Shown here: one piece after another, positions 1 through 7,242 of the stretch
Position numbering within the stretch: the first letter of the stretch is position 1
Layout of the letters: every line of letters starts with the position of its first letter
Source of the DNA: a bacterium
GTDB taxonomy: Bacteria; Auribacterota; UBA3054; B51-G9
Direction of reading: 5' to 3'
Length of the DNA stretch: 29,664 nucleotides
NCBI GenBank assembly: GCA_029933535.1
Contig: JAOZNZ010000002.1
Location: 1,117-30,780, forward strand
Position numbers and translations under genes: made by a program
Notes under the pieces: generated by a model
What the model saw: only the letters and a program-made list of their open reading frames with translations
The model's database searches: none
What the model was told of the DNA's origin: nothing

Positions 1-28
1 AAAACTATTTTTAATGTCAATGAGGCGT

Positions 29-60
29 AAAGTTTAAAGTTTAAAGTTTAAAGTTTAAAG
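29..60. repeat. Heptamer tandem array (AAAGTTT, 4.5 copies)
   Basis: Four perfect AAAGTTT units plus AAAG, read directly from the sequence. It is the cleanest example of the 7-bp-period arrays that recur in gaps across the window. Confidence 0.95.
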
Positions 61-111
61 GTCGGAAGATAAATTCATAATTGGACATTGGTTTTTTGGT
101 ATTTTTTTAGA

Positions 112-138
112 TCAATTAGGTCAATTAGGTCAATTTAA
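112..138. repeat. Nonamer tandem array (TCAATTAGG)
   Basis: Two perfect TCAATTAGG units and a diverged third, TCAATTTAA. The same word, or its reverse complement, recurs at 11461-11478 and 14471-14505, so it is a dispersed family as well as a local array. Confidence 0.9.
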
Positions 139-147
139 TTGTTTCTT

Positions 148-183
148 CCCATAACTCCCATACATCCCATATCTCCCATATTA
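148..183. repeat. Nonamer tandem array (CCCATANNN, 4 copies)
   Basis: Four nine-base units all starting with CCCATA (CCCATAACT, CCCATACAT, CCCATATCT, CCCATATTA). The first six positions are invariant and the last three vary. Confidence 0.9.
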
Positions 184-329
184 GAATTAGATTAGATAAT
201 CCCGACCCAAAGAGGTTAAATATCATACAGCGGAAGTATTCGGGCTTAAAACCCACTTTTATTCTGTTGTGCTAAATACCTCCGTTTCGGGGCGCAAATC
301 CTTTTAAGAAGTGTTTTTCGCACAGTTGC

Positions 330-358
330 TTGACTTTTTATACATTTTTAGTTATAAT
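330..358 (+). promoter_or_regulatory. Sigma70-type promoter for gyrB
   Basis: TTGACT (330-335) and TATAAT (353-358) are separated by exactly 17 nt. The -10 is a perfect consensus match and the -35 matches five of six. The predicted start near 365 gives a leader of about 68 nt before the gyrB ATG at 433. A GAGAGGA ribosome-binding site (417-423) lies nine bases before the ATG. Confidence 0.85.
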
Positions 359-432
359 ATTTACTCTATATTATAATATATAATGTAGAATGTATTTATT
401 AACTACACAACATACTGAGAGGAAATTATACT

Positions 433-2922
433 ATGTCCGGTCAGAAATACGATGCAACTACAATTACCGTTCTTGAAGGCATCGAAGCGGTAAGAAAACG
501 TCCCGCAATGTATATCGGTGACACAAACGTTCGCGGCTTTCACCACCTTGTTTATGAAGTCGTTGACAACGCGATAGACGAAGCTCTTGCAGGTTACTGC
601 GATAAAATAGAAGTTATTATTCACCAGGATAATTCTATTACCGTTGTTGATAACGGGCGTGGGATTCCTGTTGATCTGCACAAAAAAATGAATAAACCGG
701 CTCTCGAGGTGGTTCTTACAACTCTTCACGCAGGCGGAAAGTTCGATAATGAAAGTTATAAAGTTTCCGGTGGACTGCATGGAGTGGGTGTTTCATGCGT
801 TAACGGCCTATCCGAATGGATGGAAGCGGAAGTTAAACGCGGCGGAAGCATTTACAACATGAATTTTAAAGCAGGGGCGCCCACCGGTCCGATGGAAAAG
901 ATAGGTAAAGCGAAAGGAACCGGCACGAAGATATCTTTTAAACCTGACAGCACGATTTTTGAAGTTTCTGAATTCAGTTTTGATATTTTGGCAAATCGTC
1001 TTCGCGAGCTTGCGTTTCTTAATAAAGGTATTCACATTAAACTTCTTGATGAAAGAGAAGGCGGTAAGGAAAGTAAATTCAACTATGAAGGTGGAATCAT
1101 TTCGTTTGTTGAATATCTTAATAAAAACAAAAGCACTCTTCACGACAAAGTTATTTATTTCTCTAAAGAAAGAGAAGATGTTGTTGCTGAAGTCGCAGTA
1201 CAGTTTAATGATACTTATTCTGAAAATATTCACAGTTTCGCCAATAATATTAACACTATAGAAGGCGGAACTCACATGAGCGGGTTTCGCTCGGCTCTTA
1301 CAAGAACGATTAACACTTATGTCAAAAACAGCTCTCTTGCCAAAAATATGAAGGGAACTGTTTCAGGCGATGATATCCGTGAAGGTATTACAGCTGTTAT
1401 TTCCATAAAAGTTTCTGATCCGCAGTTCGAAGGTCAGACTAAAACCAAACTGGGTAATAGTGAAGTTGCAGGAATTGTTGAATCTATTGTCAACGAAGGT
1501 CTCGGAATTTTTCTTGAAGAAAATCCAAACGTTGCTAAAAAAATCATCGAAAAAGCCCTCATGGCCGCTCGAGCGCGCGCAGCAGCAAGAAAAGCACGTG
1601 ACCTTACAAGAAGAAAAGGTGTGCTTGACAGCGCTGCTCTCCCGGGTAAACTTTCTGATTGTTCTGAAAGAGACCCCGCGTTATGCGAAGTTTACCTTGT
1701 GGAAGGAGATTCCGCGGGCGGCTCAGCTAAACAGGGCCGCAATAGAAGATTCCAGGCTATTCTTCCTCTGCGTGGCAAAATTCTAAATGTTGAAAAAGCT
1801 CGACTCGATAAAATCCTGAGCAGCGAAGAAATTAAAAAAATGATTACCGCTATCGGCACCGGTGTTGGAGCAGGTGATTTTGACATTGAAAAAACCCGGT
1901 ATCATAAAATCATTATTATGACCGATGCTGATGTTGACGGAGCTCATATCAGGACTCTTTTGCTTACATTCTTTTTCAGACAAATGCCCGGGCTGATTCA
2001 TCATGGTTATATTTATATTGCTCAGCCGCCTCTTTATAAAGTAAAACGCAGAAAAAAAGAGCGATACCTTAATACAGATGAGGAAATGAATGCTTACCTT
2101 CTTGAACTCGGTTCTGAAGATATAGAATGTCGTGTAGCTAAAAACAAAAATGCAATGACAGCTATTCAATTCAGAGAGGTGCTTGATCTTCTTGTCCAAC
2201 TTGAAAATTATCTATACTCTCTTGAAAGAAAAGCGATTAATCTTAATGACTATTTTGATGCTCAAAGTAAAAATGGTGACTTGCCGCTTTTCCGTGTTAA
2301 AATAGACGGCGAAATAAAATTCCTGCTCAATAAAAATGAACTCAAAGAATTAACCGAGGCAGAACAGGAAAAAGCTGGCGTGGAAGCTGAAGTGGAAATC
2401 GAATCAGATGAAGATAATCTCTTCTCAGAAACTGATGAAAACTTGGAAGACAACATTCAGGAAGACGAAACCCCGGTTGTTAAACTTGATGTTACTGAAC
2501 TTTACGAAACTCATGAAATTGTTAAAATATCCACTGAACTCCATCGCAGAAAACTCGAAATAGCAAACTGGTATGTCGACAAAACCGGCGATGAAAATGA
2601 AGAAGTAGATAATACCATCGCTTTCCTGAAATTCGGTGAAGAAGAAAAACCGATTGATTCTCTTCTTGGAATACTCGAGGGAATTCGCGAGAATGGTAAA
2701 AAAGGTCTGCAAATTCAGAGATATAAAGGTCTCGGCGAAATGAACCCTGAACAACTGTGGGAAACTACTATGGATCCGGCTAAACGCACCTTGCTTAAGG
2801 TTGTAATTGAAGACGCTGTCGAAGCTGATGATGTTTTCACCACCCTCATGGGTGATGTAGTAGAATGCAGGCGGCAATTTATTGAAGAGAATGCTAAATA
2901 TGTAACTAATTTGGATGTTTAA
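433..2922 (+). CDS. gyrB: DNA gyrase subunit B
   Basis: ATPase subunit of DNA gyrase (A2B2), which drives ATP-dependent negative supercoiling. The GHKL ATPase residues are in place: Glu42, Asn46 and Asp73 in the VVDNGRG motif, and a GGLHGVGVSCVN lid motif. The TOPRIM metal residues are Glu424 (EGDSAGG) and Asp498/Asp500/Asp502 (DADVD), the same numbers as in E. coli GyrB. At 829 residues it belongs to the long, E. coli-type class with an inserted domain in the C-terminal half (about 555-735), compared with about 640 in Bacillus. The insert contains a strongly acidic stretch (about 650-685). The C-terminal GyrA-contact motif QRYKGLGEMNPEQLW is present. The start is supported by a good ribosome-binding site and by N-terminal alignment with the family. 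It is the first gene of a gyrB-gyrA-tig unit. Confidence 0.98.
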   Translation: MSGQKYDATTITVLEGIEAVRKRPAMYIGDTNVRGFHHLVYEVVDNAIDEALAGYCDKIEVIIHQDNSITVVDNGRGIPVDLHKKMNKPALEVVLTTLHAGGKFDNESYKVSGGLHGVGVSCVNGLSEWMEAEVKRGGSIYNMNFKAGAPTGPMEKIGKAKGTGTKISFKPDSTIFEVSEFSFDILANRLRELAFLNKGIHIKLLDEREGGKESKFNYEGGIISFVEYLNKNKSTLHDKVIYFSKEREDVVAEVAVQFNDTYSENIHSFANNINTIEGGTHMSGFRSALTRTINTYVKNSSLAKNMKGTVSGDDIREGITAVISIKVSDPQFEGQTKTKLGNSEVAGIVESIVNEGLGIFLEENPNVAKKIIEKALMAARARAAARKARDLTRRKGVLDSAALPGKLSDCSERDPALCEVYLVEGDSAGGSAKQGRNRRFQAILPLRGKILNVEKARLDKILSSEEIKKMITAIGTGVGAGDFDIEKTRYHKIIIMTDADVDGAHIRTLLLTFFFRQMPGLIHHGYIYIAQPPLYKVKRRKKERYLNTDEEMNAYLLELGSEDIECRVAKNKNAMTAIQFREVLDLLVQLENYLYSLERKAINLNDYFDAQSKNGDLPLFRVKIDGEIKFLLNKNELKELTEAEQEKAGVEAEVEIESDEDNLFSETDENLEDNIQEDETPVVKLDVTELYETHEIVKISTELHRRKLEIANWYVDKTGDENEEVDNTIAFLKFGEEEKPIDSLLGILEGIRENGKKGLQIQRYKGLGEMNPEQLWETTMDPAKRTLLKVVIEDAVEADDVFTTLMGDVVECRRQFIEENAKYVTNLDV

Positions 2923-2945
2923 AATTTGAAGAAAATAACAATGTT

Positions 2946-3070
2946 CAAAATACAAATAACAAATAAATAACAAAAAAGAAAAGAAGAAAAAAATAATCGA
3001 AAACTGTTTGGTATTTTGAATTTGACTTTTGGAATTTATTTGCTATTTATTATTTGTATTTTGTAATTTA
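2946..3070. repeat. Two opposed heptamer arrays forming a long inverted repeat between gyrB and gyrA
   Basis: The left array (2946-2973) has units CAAAATA, CAAATAA, CAAATAA, ATAACAA. The right array (3008-3070) has nine units such as TTTGAAT, TTGACTT, TTGGAAT, TTATTTG, TATTTTG. Bases 2946-2959 pair perfectly with 3050-3063 (14 bp), and pairing continues imperfectly inward to give 23 of 28 positions, around a 62-nt loop. A transcript running from gyrB into gyrA could fold here. Nothing gene-like is present. Confidence 0.8.
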
Positions 3071-3092
3071 CACCAAACTCCCGAACTCAAAA

Positions 3093-3113
3093 ATCTAAAA
3101 TCTAAAATTTAAT
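3093..3113. repeat. Heptamer array abutting the gyrA start codon
   Basis: ATCTAAA, ATCTAAA, ATTTAAT: three seven-base units ending one base before the gyrA ATG at 3115. The array occupies the place where a Shine-Dalgarno sequence would sit, and none is visible. Confidence 0.75.
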
Positions 3114-3114
3114 C

Positions 3115-5679
3115 ATGGATCAAAATATTTATACTCAAAACGAAAAAATCGTTCCCATTTCCATTACTGATGAAATGCAAACTTCCTTCATTGATTATTC
3201 AATGAGCGTTATTATCAGTCGCGCGCTTCCTGAAATAAGAGATGGACTCAAACCTGTTCACCGCAGAATTCTTTACGCTATGTTTCGTGAAGGTTTGCTT
3301 CATAACAGAAAATTCACCAAATGCGCAGGTGTGGTTGGAGAAGTACTGAAAAAGTATCACCCACATGGCGATACAGCTGTTTACGATACTCTCGTCCGTA
3401 TGGCACAGCCATGGAATATGAGATATCCTCTTATTCAGGGACAAGGTAACTTCGGTTCACTCGACGGTGATAAAGCCGCTGCTTACAGATATACGGAATC
3501 CAGAATGACCGAGCTTGCTGAATACATGCTTGCTGACATTGACAAAAACACCGTTCATTTCATTCCTAATTTCGATGAGTCGGTTATGGAACCTACTGTT
3601 CTGCCGACAAAAGTTCCTCAGCTTTTATTAAACGGTACTGCCGGTATTGCTGTAGGAATGGCGACAAATGTACCTTCACACAATCTTGTTGAGCTTTGCG
3701 ATGCGATTGCAATAATTATCAACGAACCGGATTGCACTCTTGATGAACTTTTGGAAGTTATTCCGGGACCTGATTTTGCGACAGGCGGTGTTATTTGCGG
3801 CACATCTGAAATCAGACGGCTTTACGAAACGGGTCGCGGAAAGCTTCGTGTACGTGGAAAGGCAGCTGTAGAACCCACTAAACAGGGTAAAGAATGTATT
3901 ATTATTACTGAAATCCCATACATGGTTAATAAAGCTTCTCTTGTTGGAAATATCGCTAAACTGGTTAACGAGAAGAAAATTACCGGGATTTCCGACCTGA
4001 GAGACGAATCTGATAAAGACGGTGTAAGAGTTGTTGTAGAATTGAAACGCGCTGAAATTCCCGAGGTAGTTCTCAACCAGCTTTACAAACACACTCAACT
4101 TCAAACTACTTTCGGCGGTATTCTTCTTTCAATTGAAGGCGGACAGCCGAAGATCAATGGTCTTAAAGTTGTTTTAAGCAGATTTGTGGATCACAGAAAA
4201 GATGTTATTACCAAGCGTACTATTTTTGATCTTGAAAAAGCTGAATTGCGAGCGCATATTCTTGAAGGTTTTCTAAAGGCTCTGGACATTATTGACAAGA
4301 TTATTAAACTTATCCGCGGTTCTAAAACCCGTGATGAAGCGAATACAGGTTTAATCGAACAATTTGGATTTACTGAGATACAGGCTAAAGCCATTCTCGA
4401 CATGAGACTTTATCAATTAACAGGTCTTGAAAAAGAAAAGCTCCAGGATGAATATGAAGAAATACTGAAATTGATTGAATATCTTAACTCTATCCTTAAT
4501 AACCCGGGCGTACTTACAGGTATTATTCTTGAAGAACTCGAAATTCTGAAAAAACGCTTTGGTGATGATAGGAGATCAGATATTATAGAAAGAGCTGACG
4601 ACCTTAAAATGGAAGATCTCATCGCTGATGAAACTACCATTATTACTGTTACTCATGCCGGATATATTAAACGATGCCCGGTTGCCACTTTCAGATCACG
4701 ACATCGCGGCGGTACAGGTGTTCGAGGAATGTCAATGAAAGATGAAGATTTTGTTGAGCATATTTTTACGGCTTCTACTCATGATTACCTCCTCATTTTT
4801 ACTAAAAGCGGGCAGGTGCATTGGATTAAAGCTTACGAAGTCCCTCAAATGGCTCGTGATGCTAAAGGCAAAGCCATCGTTAATCTTTTAAACATCAGCA
4901 ACGAAGAGAAAATAGCTTCTATGATTAGAATTCGTGAGTTTGATGCTGACCGATGTCTAATGATGTGCACCAGAAAAGGCATTGTTAAAAAATCCGCACT
5001 TACTGATTATAGTCATCCGAGAAAAGGGGGAATTAACGCTATTAATATTGATGATGACGATGTTCTTGAAGATGTTAAATTAACAAGCGGACATGATGAT
5101 GTTCTCGTTGTTACAAGAAACGGTTTGTCTATAAGATTTTCTGAAAGCGATTGCAGAAAACAAGGCAGAACTACAAGAGGCGTCAGAGGGATTAGATTGA
5201 GAGAAGGTGATTTTGTTATCGGCATGGAAATCGTTGATAACGAAAATACAAGCGTTCTTGTTCTTACTGAAAAAGGTTATGGTAAAAGAACCACGTTCAG
5301 CGAATGGCGCGCCCAAAAAAGAGGCGGTAAGGGCGTTATTACTATCAAAACTACCGAAAGAAACGGGAAAGTTATCAGCTCTTTCACTGTTAACGAAGCC
5401 GACGAAATAGTTATGGTTAGCGAAGGAGGACAGTTGGCACGTACACGCGCAAACGAATTTAGAGAAATCGGAAGAAATACTCAGGGTGTAAGAGCTTCCC
5501 GACTTGCCGAAGGCGATAAATTAGTTTGTGCCAGCCGTGTTCTTGCGAGTGAAACGAATGAAAATGTTGATACTGCTGAAGAAAATAATATTGAATCAGT
5601 TGACACAGCTGTTTCAACCGAAGAGAATAATATTGAATCTGAAGAGACAACAATTCCCACTGAAAATAATGACAAATAA
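3115..5679 (+). CDS. gyrA: DNA gyrase subunit A
   Basis: DNA breakage-reunion subunit of gyrase and partner of the adjacent GyrB. The catalytic tyrosine is Tyr126 in AAAYRYTESRM. The quinolone-pocket segment HPHGDTAVYDTLVRMAQ has Thr87 at the E. coli Ser83 position and Asp91 at the Asp87 position. The C-terminal beta-pinwheel carries the GyrA box as QKRGGKG (734-740), which marks it as gyrase rather than topoisomerase IV ParC. The 854-residue length fits the family. The last 40 or so residues form an acidic tail in which the EENNIES motif occurs twice. The start is the first ATG of a well-conserved N-terminus, but it lacks a ribosome-binding site and directly follows a heptamer array. It lies 192 nt downstream of gyrB and 40 nt upstream of tig, so co-transcription is likely. 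Confidence 0.98.
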   Translation: MDQNIYTQNEKIVPISITDEMQTSFIDYSMSVIISRALPEIRDGLKPVHRRILYAMFREGLLHNRKFTKCAGVVGEVLKKYHPHGDTAVYDTLVRMAQPWNMRYPLIQGQGNFGSLDGDKAAAYRYTESRMTELAEYMLADIDKNTVHFIPNFDESVMEPTVLPTKVPQLLLNGTAGIAVGMATNVPSHNLVELCDAIAIIINEPDCTLDELLEVIPGPDFATGGVICGTSEIRRLYETGRGKLRVRGKAAVEPTKQGKECIIITEIPYMVNKASLVGNIAKLVNEKKITGISDLRDESDKDGVRVVVELKRAEIPEVVLNQLYKHTQLQTTFGGILLSIEGGQPKINGLKVVLSRFVDHRKDVITKRTIFDLEKAELRAHILEGFLKALDIIDKIIKLIRGSKTRDEANTGLIEQFGFTEIQAKAILDMRLYQLTGLEKEKLQDEYEEILKLIEYLNSILNNPGVLTGIILEELEILKKRFGDDRRSDIIERADDLKMEDLIADETTIITVTHAGYIKRCPVATFRSRHRGGTGVRGMSMKDEDFVEHIFTASTHDYLLIFTKSGQVHWIKAYEVPQMARDAKGKAIVNLLNISNEEKIASMIRIREFDADRCLMMCTRKGIVKKSALTDYSHPRKGGINAINIDDDDVLEDVKLTSGHDDVLVVTRNGLSIRFSESDCRKQGRTTRGVRGIRLREGDFVIGMEIVDNENTSVLVLTEKGYGKRTTFSEWRAQKRGGKGVITIKTTERNGKVISSFTVNEADEIVMVSEGGQLARTRANEFREIGRNTQGVRASRLAEGDKLVCASRVLASETNENVDTAEENNIESVDTAVSTEENNIESEETTIPTENNDK

Positions 5680-5696
5680 GACCAATAAGTCTTATT
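5675..5696 (+). other. AT-rich stem-loop across the gyrA stop codon
   Basis: AATAAGAC (5675-5682) and GTCTTATT (5689-5696) form a perfect 8-bp stem with a six-base loop. The left arm includes the gyrA TAA. No T-tract follows, so it is unlikely to be an intrinsic terminator. It could affect mRNA processing or coupling to tig. Confidence 0.5.
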
Positions 5697-5719
5697 ATAA
5701 AAAATAACCGGTTAAAACT

Positions 5720-7012
5720 ATGATTAAAGCAAAATTAAAAACTAAAACCCCTTGTGAAGTGATCCTCGAATGTGAAGTGGGTCGCGAAAAACTTGACGCA
5801 GCATACGAACGCGCATATAAAGAGCAAAGCCTGCATATCCCTATTGCGGGATTTCGTCCCGGAAAAGCTCCGCGTGATCTTGTCGAAAAAAAATACAAAA
5901 AAGAAATCCAAAGCTATGCTCTTGAAGATCTGGTCAAAAAAATTATCGACTCGGTAATTAAACAAAACAGACTCGAACCTGTTACCGGCGCTAATATGCA
6001 GGAAGAAGCAGATTTCCCTGAAGAAGGATCTTTAAAATTCACAGTCGAATTCGAAGTTGCTCCGGCAGTAAAAATTCCTGATTATAAAAGTCTCAAACTC
6101 ACAAAAAGGAAAAGCGATATCACTGACGATGATGTTCAAAATACTCTTAATAGATTAATCGAACAGCATTCAACTCTCGAAGATATTACCGATAACCGTC
6201 CTGCGGCTTTCGGTGATTGGCTTATTGTTGATTATAAAGGTACCGCCGACGGTGAAGAAGTTTTTAACAGAAATGACGCGTGGATTGAAGTGAATTCCGA
6301 TAGAAAAATCCCAATGCCGGGCTTCCCTGAAAAACTCGTTGGGAGCAAAATCGGTGAATCGATTGAATTTGATTTGGACGCTCCTACAGATTTTGCAATA
6401 AGCAAAGTTGCGGGAAAGAATGTGAAATTTTCTGTTTCTGTAAAATCTATCAGAGAAATGCAAAAGCCTGAATTAACGGATGAACTGGCAGCCAAAATCG
6501 ATCCAAATTGTAAAACTGTTGATGAATTGAAAGAAGCTGTTGAAAAAAATCAACTTCAATATAAAGAGCAGGAAGAAAATAAAAGATTGAAAGAACTCGC
6601 CGTTGAAGAACTTCTCAGAAACACTACAATTCCTCTCCCTCCTTCTCAGATAAACAGCCGTGTAAGGAATCTTGTTGAAAGCGAAGCACGACAAAGAATG
6701 CAGGCAGGAGAAACTGAAGATCAAATTAAAGAGGACATTGAAAACATACAGAAAAAAATGGCTGAAGTAGCTGAACAGCAGCTTCAAAAAGAATATCTTC
6801 TTGATGCTATTTCTCGTGTAGAAAATGTTAAAGTTACAGAACAGGATATTATGCCGCAGCTTTACTATTACGCCAACACTTTCCGGAAACCTCTTCCATG
6901 GGTATATAAAATGTTTGAACGTAACGGCCGTATGGGCGAGTTATATGCCACAGCGGCAAATGAGAAAGCGCTTGATATTATTATTGAAGCTGCTGATATT
7001 AAAGAAAAATAA
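5720..7012 (+). CDS. tig: Trigger factor, ribosome-associated chaperone
   Basis: Trigger factor binds ribosomal protein L23 at the exit tunnel and shields nascent chains. The ribosome-docking signature GFRPGKAP is at residues 44-51, the same place as in E. coli. An FKBP-like PPIase domain follows at about 150-240 (FGDWLIVDYKGTADGEEVF through the PMPGFPEKLVG segment). A long helical C-terminal chaperone domain spans about 260-425 and is rich in charged heptads. The length of 430 is typical. The start is the first ATG of the alignable N-terminus. No clear ribosome-binding site precedes it, and a short hairpin sits between gyrA and this gene. In many bacteria tig neighbours clpP; placement directly after gyrA is less usual. 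The unit is closed by a terminator at 7081-7110. Confidence 0.96.
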   Translation: MIKAKLKTKTPCEVILECEVGREKLDAAYERAYKEQSLHIPIAGFRPGKAPRDLVEKKYKKEIQSYALEDLVKKIIDSVIKQNRLEPVTGANMQEEADFPEEGSLKFTVEFEVAPAVKIPDYKSLKLTKRKSDITDDDVQNTLNRLIEQHSTLEDITDNRPAAFGDWLIVDYKGTADGEEVFNRNDAWIEVNSDRKIPMPGFPEKLVGSKIGESIEFDLDAPTDFAISKVAGKNVKFSVSVKSIREMQKPELTDELAAKIDPNCKTVDELKEAVEKNQLQYKEQEENKRLKELAVEELLRNTTIPLPPSQINSRVRNLVESEARQRMQAGETEDQIKEDIENIQKKMAEVAEQQLQKEYLLDAISRVENVKVTEQDIMPQLYYYANTFRKPLPWVYKMFERNGRMGELYATAANEKALDIIIEAADIKEK

Positions 7013-7042
7013 TCTTTTGATAACTATGATTAATACACCTAC

Positions 7043-7071
7043 TCCCCCTTTTTAAAAAGGGGCGAGGGGGA
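7043..7071. repeat. Dispersed palindromic element, CCCCCTTT/AAAGGGG type, copy 1
   Basis: The core is TCCCCCTTTTTAAAAAGGGG followed by CGAGGGGGA. The same architecture (CCCCC, T-tract, A-tract, GGGGG, then a second GAGGGGGA) appears at 11424-11460, inverted at 15815-15857, and inside a coding sequence at 8381-8415. Confidence 0.85.
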
Positions 7072-7080
7072 TTTATATAA

Positions 7081-7110
7081 AACGCGGGCAATTTTGTCCG
7101 CGTTTTTTTT
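7081..7110 (+). terminator. Rho-independent terminator of the gyrB-gyrA-tig unit
   Basis: AACGCGGGCAA pairs with TTGTCCGCGTT (11 bp with one G-T pair) and runs straight into an uninterrupted tract of T. It lies 68 nt after the tig stop codon. Confidence 0.92.
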
Positions 7111-7141
7111 GCAGTACGATTTATGGGGAGTACGATTAAAT
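7111..7141. repeat. 31-bp direct repeat, left copy
   Basis: It differs at 3 of 31 positions from the copy at 8738-8768, in the same orientation. Shared core words are ATTTATGGGGA and TACGATTAAAT. Both copies directly follow a GC-rich hairpin, and together they bracket the TPR-like ORF. Confidence 0.85.
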
Positions 7142-7242
7142 TAATTTAATGAAAATGGACGACTTTATTAATGATGTTGTTTTACACATTCAAAACTCCT
7201 CACTTTCGTTTTTTATAATTATTGGTTTTATAATTTAGTAGT

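Larger units (their letters stand above)
1..352. other. Non-coding leader upstream of gyrB, rich in short tandem repeats
   Basis: No credible gene is visible here. The stretch holds three short tandem arrays (29-60, 112-138, 148-183) and an imperfect stem formed by 231-240 and 275-284 (nine of ten positions pair) with a 34-nt loop. The gyrB promoter follows at 330-358. No DnaA-box cluster, tRNA or partial CDS was recognised. Confidence 0.6.

Noticed and set aside
403..1275. Antisense and alternate-frame ORFs over gyrB and gyrA
   Set aside because: gyrB and gyrA are unmistakable in their frames; the overlapping frames are shadows.
5675..5696. Intrinsic terminator between gyrA and tig
   Set aside because: The stem is all but two pairs A/T and no T-tract follows; tig starts 24 nt later.
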